7,033 nt of DNA from JAIBJP01 sp035601195 (GTDB taxonomy: Bacteria > Actinomycetota > Thermoleophilia > Gaiellales > Gaiellaceae): assembly GCA_035601195.1 (NCBI GenBank), contig DATNOU010000168.1:1-7033 (forward strand), read 5' to 3'. The notes beneath the pieces are model-generated. The model did no database searches. It saw nothing but the letters and a program-made list of their open reading frames with translations, and had not been told where the DNA came from. A program made the translations under genes and the position numbers. Of the stretch, positions 6,076 through 7,033 are shown one piece after another. Every line of letters starts with the position of its first letter. The first letter of the stretch is position 1.

Positions 6076-6717
6076 TTACGCGGTCGCCGTCCCGGTGCTG
6101 TTGCGTAGGGCGGTCAGGAGTGGCTCGGTCAGGATGGTCATCTCGCGCGGCGGTCGCGGGCATCCGCGCTGCAGCCAGTCGGTGGCCACGCCGAGGAGGG
6201 CGCCCGCGACGAACGCTGCGGGTACGTCGCGCGACGCGTCCGCTGGGTCGGCCGCGCCCCGTTCTGGGCTGTCGTCCGTCGCGGGAAGGCGCGGGTAGAG
6301 GCGGGCCGCCTCCGTGGTGCGCCGGCGTACGTGGTCGATGACGCGTGCGCTCCCGGTCGGCCCCAACAGGCTGCGATAGAGGGCCGCGTGCTCGGCGAAA
6401 TGCGTGAAGAACGCGGTCACTGCGGGACTCGGATCCTCTCGGGGATCCGAGGGTTTCGCCGGGGCGGGGTCGACCGTGGTGAGGGAGGCGAGCAGGTCGT
6501 CGATCATGGACGCGCAGGCGGCCTCGGCCAGCTCGTGCACGTCCCGATAGTGGTCGTAGAACGTCGAGCGGCTCACGTCGGCGCGGTCGACGACATCGGC
6601 GACGCCGATCTCGGACAGGTCCTGCTCTGCGACGAGCTCGATCAGGGCGCGTTGCAGGCTCGCCCGTGTCCGCCGCACGCGCCGGTCGCCAGTGGATGCC
6701 CTGCCGTTGTCGGTCAT
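6076..6717 (-). CDS. TetR/AcrR-family transcriptional repressor
   Basis: This 213-residue regulator has an N-terminal helix-turn-helix (RRTRASLQRALIELV, then LSEIGVADVVDRADVSRSTFYDHYRDVHEL). Its C-terminal ligand/dimer domain includes AFFTHFAEHAALYRSLLG and the AAFVAGALLGVATDWLQRG segment followed by PPREM, as in TetR_C domains of this subgroup. The ligand is unknown. ATG at 6717 is taken as the start; in-frame GTG codons at 6723 and 6738 are alternatives, the last with AGGGA only 2 nt upstream. A -10-like CATAAT (minus strand, 6770-6765) would place the transcript start near 6758. It is divergent from the DJ-1/PfpI gene, the usual arrangement for a TetR protein that represses its neighbour and itself. 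It ends just before repeat copy B. No damage to the reading frame is seen. Confidence 0.93.
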   Translation of the reverse strand: MTDNGRASTGDRRVRRTRASLQRALIELVAEQDLSEIGVADVVDRADVSRSTFYDHYRDVHELAEAACASMIDDLLASLTTVDPAPAKPSDPREDPSPAVTAFFTHFAEHAALYRSLLGPTGSARVIDHVRRRTTEAARLYPRLPATDDSPERGAADPADASRDVPAAFVAGALLGVATDWLQRGCPRPPREMTILTEPLLTALRNSTGTATA

Positions 6718-6738
6718 GGACACGTACTCAGCATACAC

Positions 6739-6836
6739 GATCCCTGGTCAGACGTAGCTTTTCCATTATGCGTTGACAAACCTACGGATGTATGTAATCC
6801 TATGACTGTAGCCTAACCTAGTTCAAGGAGTCGAAC
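6739..6836. promoter_or_regulatory. Divergent promoter/operator region, tetR versus DJ-1/PfpI gene
   Basis: This stretch is visibly more AT-rich than its surroundings. On the plus strand TTGACA (6773-6778) is a consensus -35. A 17-bp spacer leads to AATCCT (6796-6801), preceded by TG at 6793-6794, which would be a weak extended -10. On the minus strand CATAAT (6770-6765) is a -10 candidate for tetR, so the promoters abut. Possible operator parts are GGAT/ATCC around 7 bp (6787-6800), CTAC/GTAG arms about 30 bp apart, and a direct repeat AACCTA (6779-6784, 6815-6820). None is a clear TetR palindrome. Confidence 0.5.
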
Positions 6837-6905
6837 ATGAACCTCTTCACCTTCAGGACTACGACCCATCCAACGACGCCCGCAGGTATTGGAAGGAGCA
6901 ACGTC

Positions 6906-7033
6906 ATGCCCACCACCAAGCGCCGCGCATTGATCCTCATCTCGTCCGGCCGCCAGCTGCCGCTGGTCGAGCCGGCCGAGGTCAAGTCGATCTCGACCGG
7001 GTTCTTCCTGGTCGAGATGGCTCAGGTGCTCAA
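6906..7033 (+). CDS. DJ-1/PfpI-family (type 1 glutamine amidotransferase-like) protein, 5' part
   Basis: Only the first 42 codons are in the window; the gene runs off the right edge. The reading MPTTKRRALILISSGRQLPL, then SISTGFFLVEMAQVL, fits the N-terminus of DJ-1/PfpI proteins annotated as type 1 glutamine amidotransferase domain proteins. In these, the first strand is followed by a substrate-pocket segment with STGFFLVE. The catalytic cysteine region lies outside the window, so activity (chaperone, glyoxalase/hydratase or peptidase-like) cannot be judged. ATG 6906 has GGAAGGAG 7 nt upstream and gives the family-typical N-terminus. An in-frame ATG at 6837, also with a good AAGGAG site (6825-6830), would add 23 residues (MNLFTFRTTTHPTTPAGIGR and three more) with no family resemblance. 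Its divergent placement from the TetR gene suggests that it is that regulator's target. Confidence 0.8.
   Translation, partial: MPTTKRRALILISSGRQLPLVEPAEVKSISTGFFLVEMAQVL

Noticed and set aside
5780..6163. Minus-strand frame (127 codons) and nested frame 5884-6072 over repeat copy B
   Set aside because: The frames overlap the TetR 3' end and are made of repeat sequence with hairpin arms. No ribosome site or domain is seen, so a repeat-derived false gene is more likely.
1..7033. CRISPR array
   Set aside because: No regularly spaced repeats were seen; the only tandem unit is the 10-mer doublet at 5971-5990.

Overview
The window is high-GC DNA with G/C-rich third codon positions, GTG starts and short overlaps. 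Together with the regulator and flavoenzyme families present, this suggests an actinobacterium. A Thermoleophilia/Solirubrobacterales-type soil lineage is a guess; no rRNA or marker gene fixes the taxon. Every complete gene reads on the minus strand. Only the truncated gene at the right edge reads on the plus strand.

Layout: (1) Positions 21-1363 are a complete IS110-family insertion sequence of the IS1111 type. It has one DEDD transposase gene (231-1292), a 12-bp subterminal inverted repeat, and a long non-coding segment on the 3' side of the transposase gene. Its ends can be placed to the base because an uninterrupted relative of its target lies in the same window (5984-6029). The filled copy is split into 1-20 and 1364 onward, sharing a 2-bp core (TC on the plus strand). 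The non-coding segment holds two short stretches that match the two insertion junctions across the core, as expected for the guides of a bridge RNA (seekRNA). (2) Positions 1484-5614 hold four same-strand genes: AraC-family regulator, dihydrofolate-reductase-like (RibD-C) protein, PPOX-fold flavin-binding protein, and a GNAT acetyltransferase fused to a berberine-bridge-type FAD oxidase. The last two overlap by 4 bp and are probably translationally coupled. (3) Positions 5615-6075 have no convincing gene. They contain a 10-bp tandem duplication, a long imperfect stem-loop and the intact target repeat. (4) Positions 6076-6717 encode a TetR-family repressor. It is transcribed away from the start of a DJ-1/PfpI-family gene (6906 to the edge) across an AT-richer promoter region.

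How the parts may work together (inference): the AraC protein may control the three downstream enzyme genes, whose products are flavin- or nicotinamide-type redox proteins. The TetR protein probably represses the divergent DJ-1/PfpI gene and itself. The insertion sequence sits in a dispersed intergenic repeat just past the 3' end of the fusion gene, so it disrupts no coding sequence. The most interesting signal is the insertion sequence, its resolved target and its candidate guide RNA.
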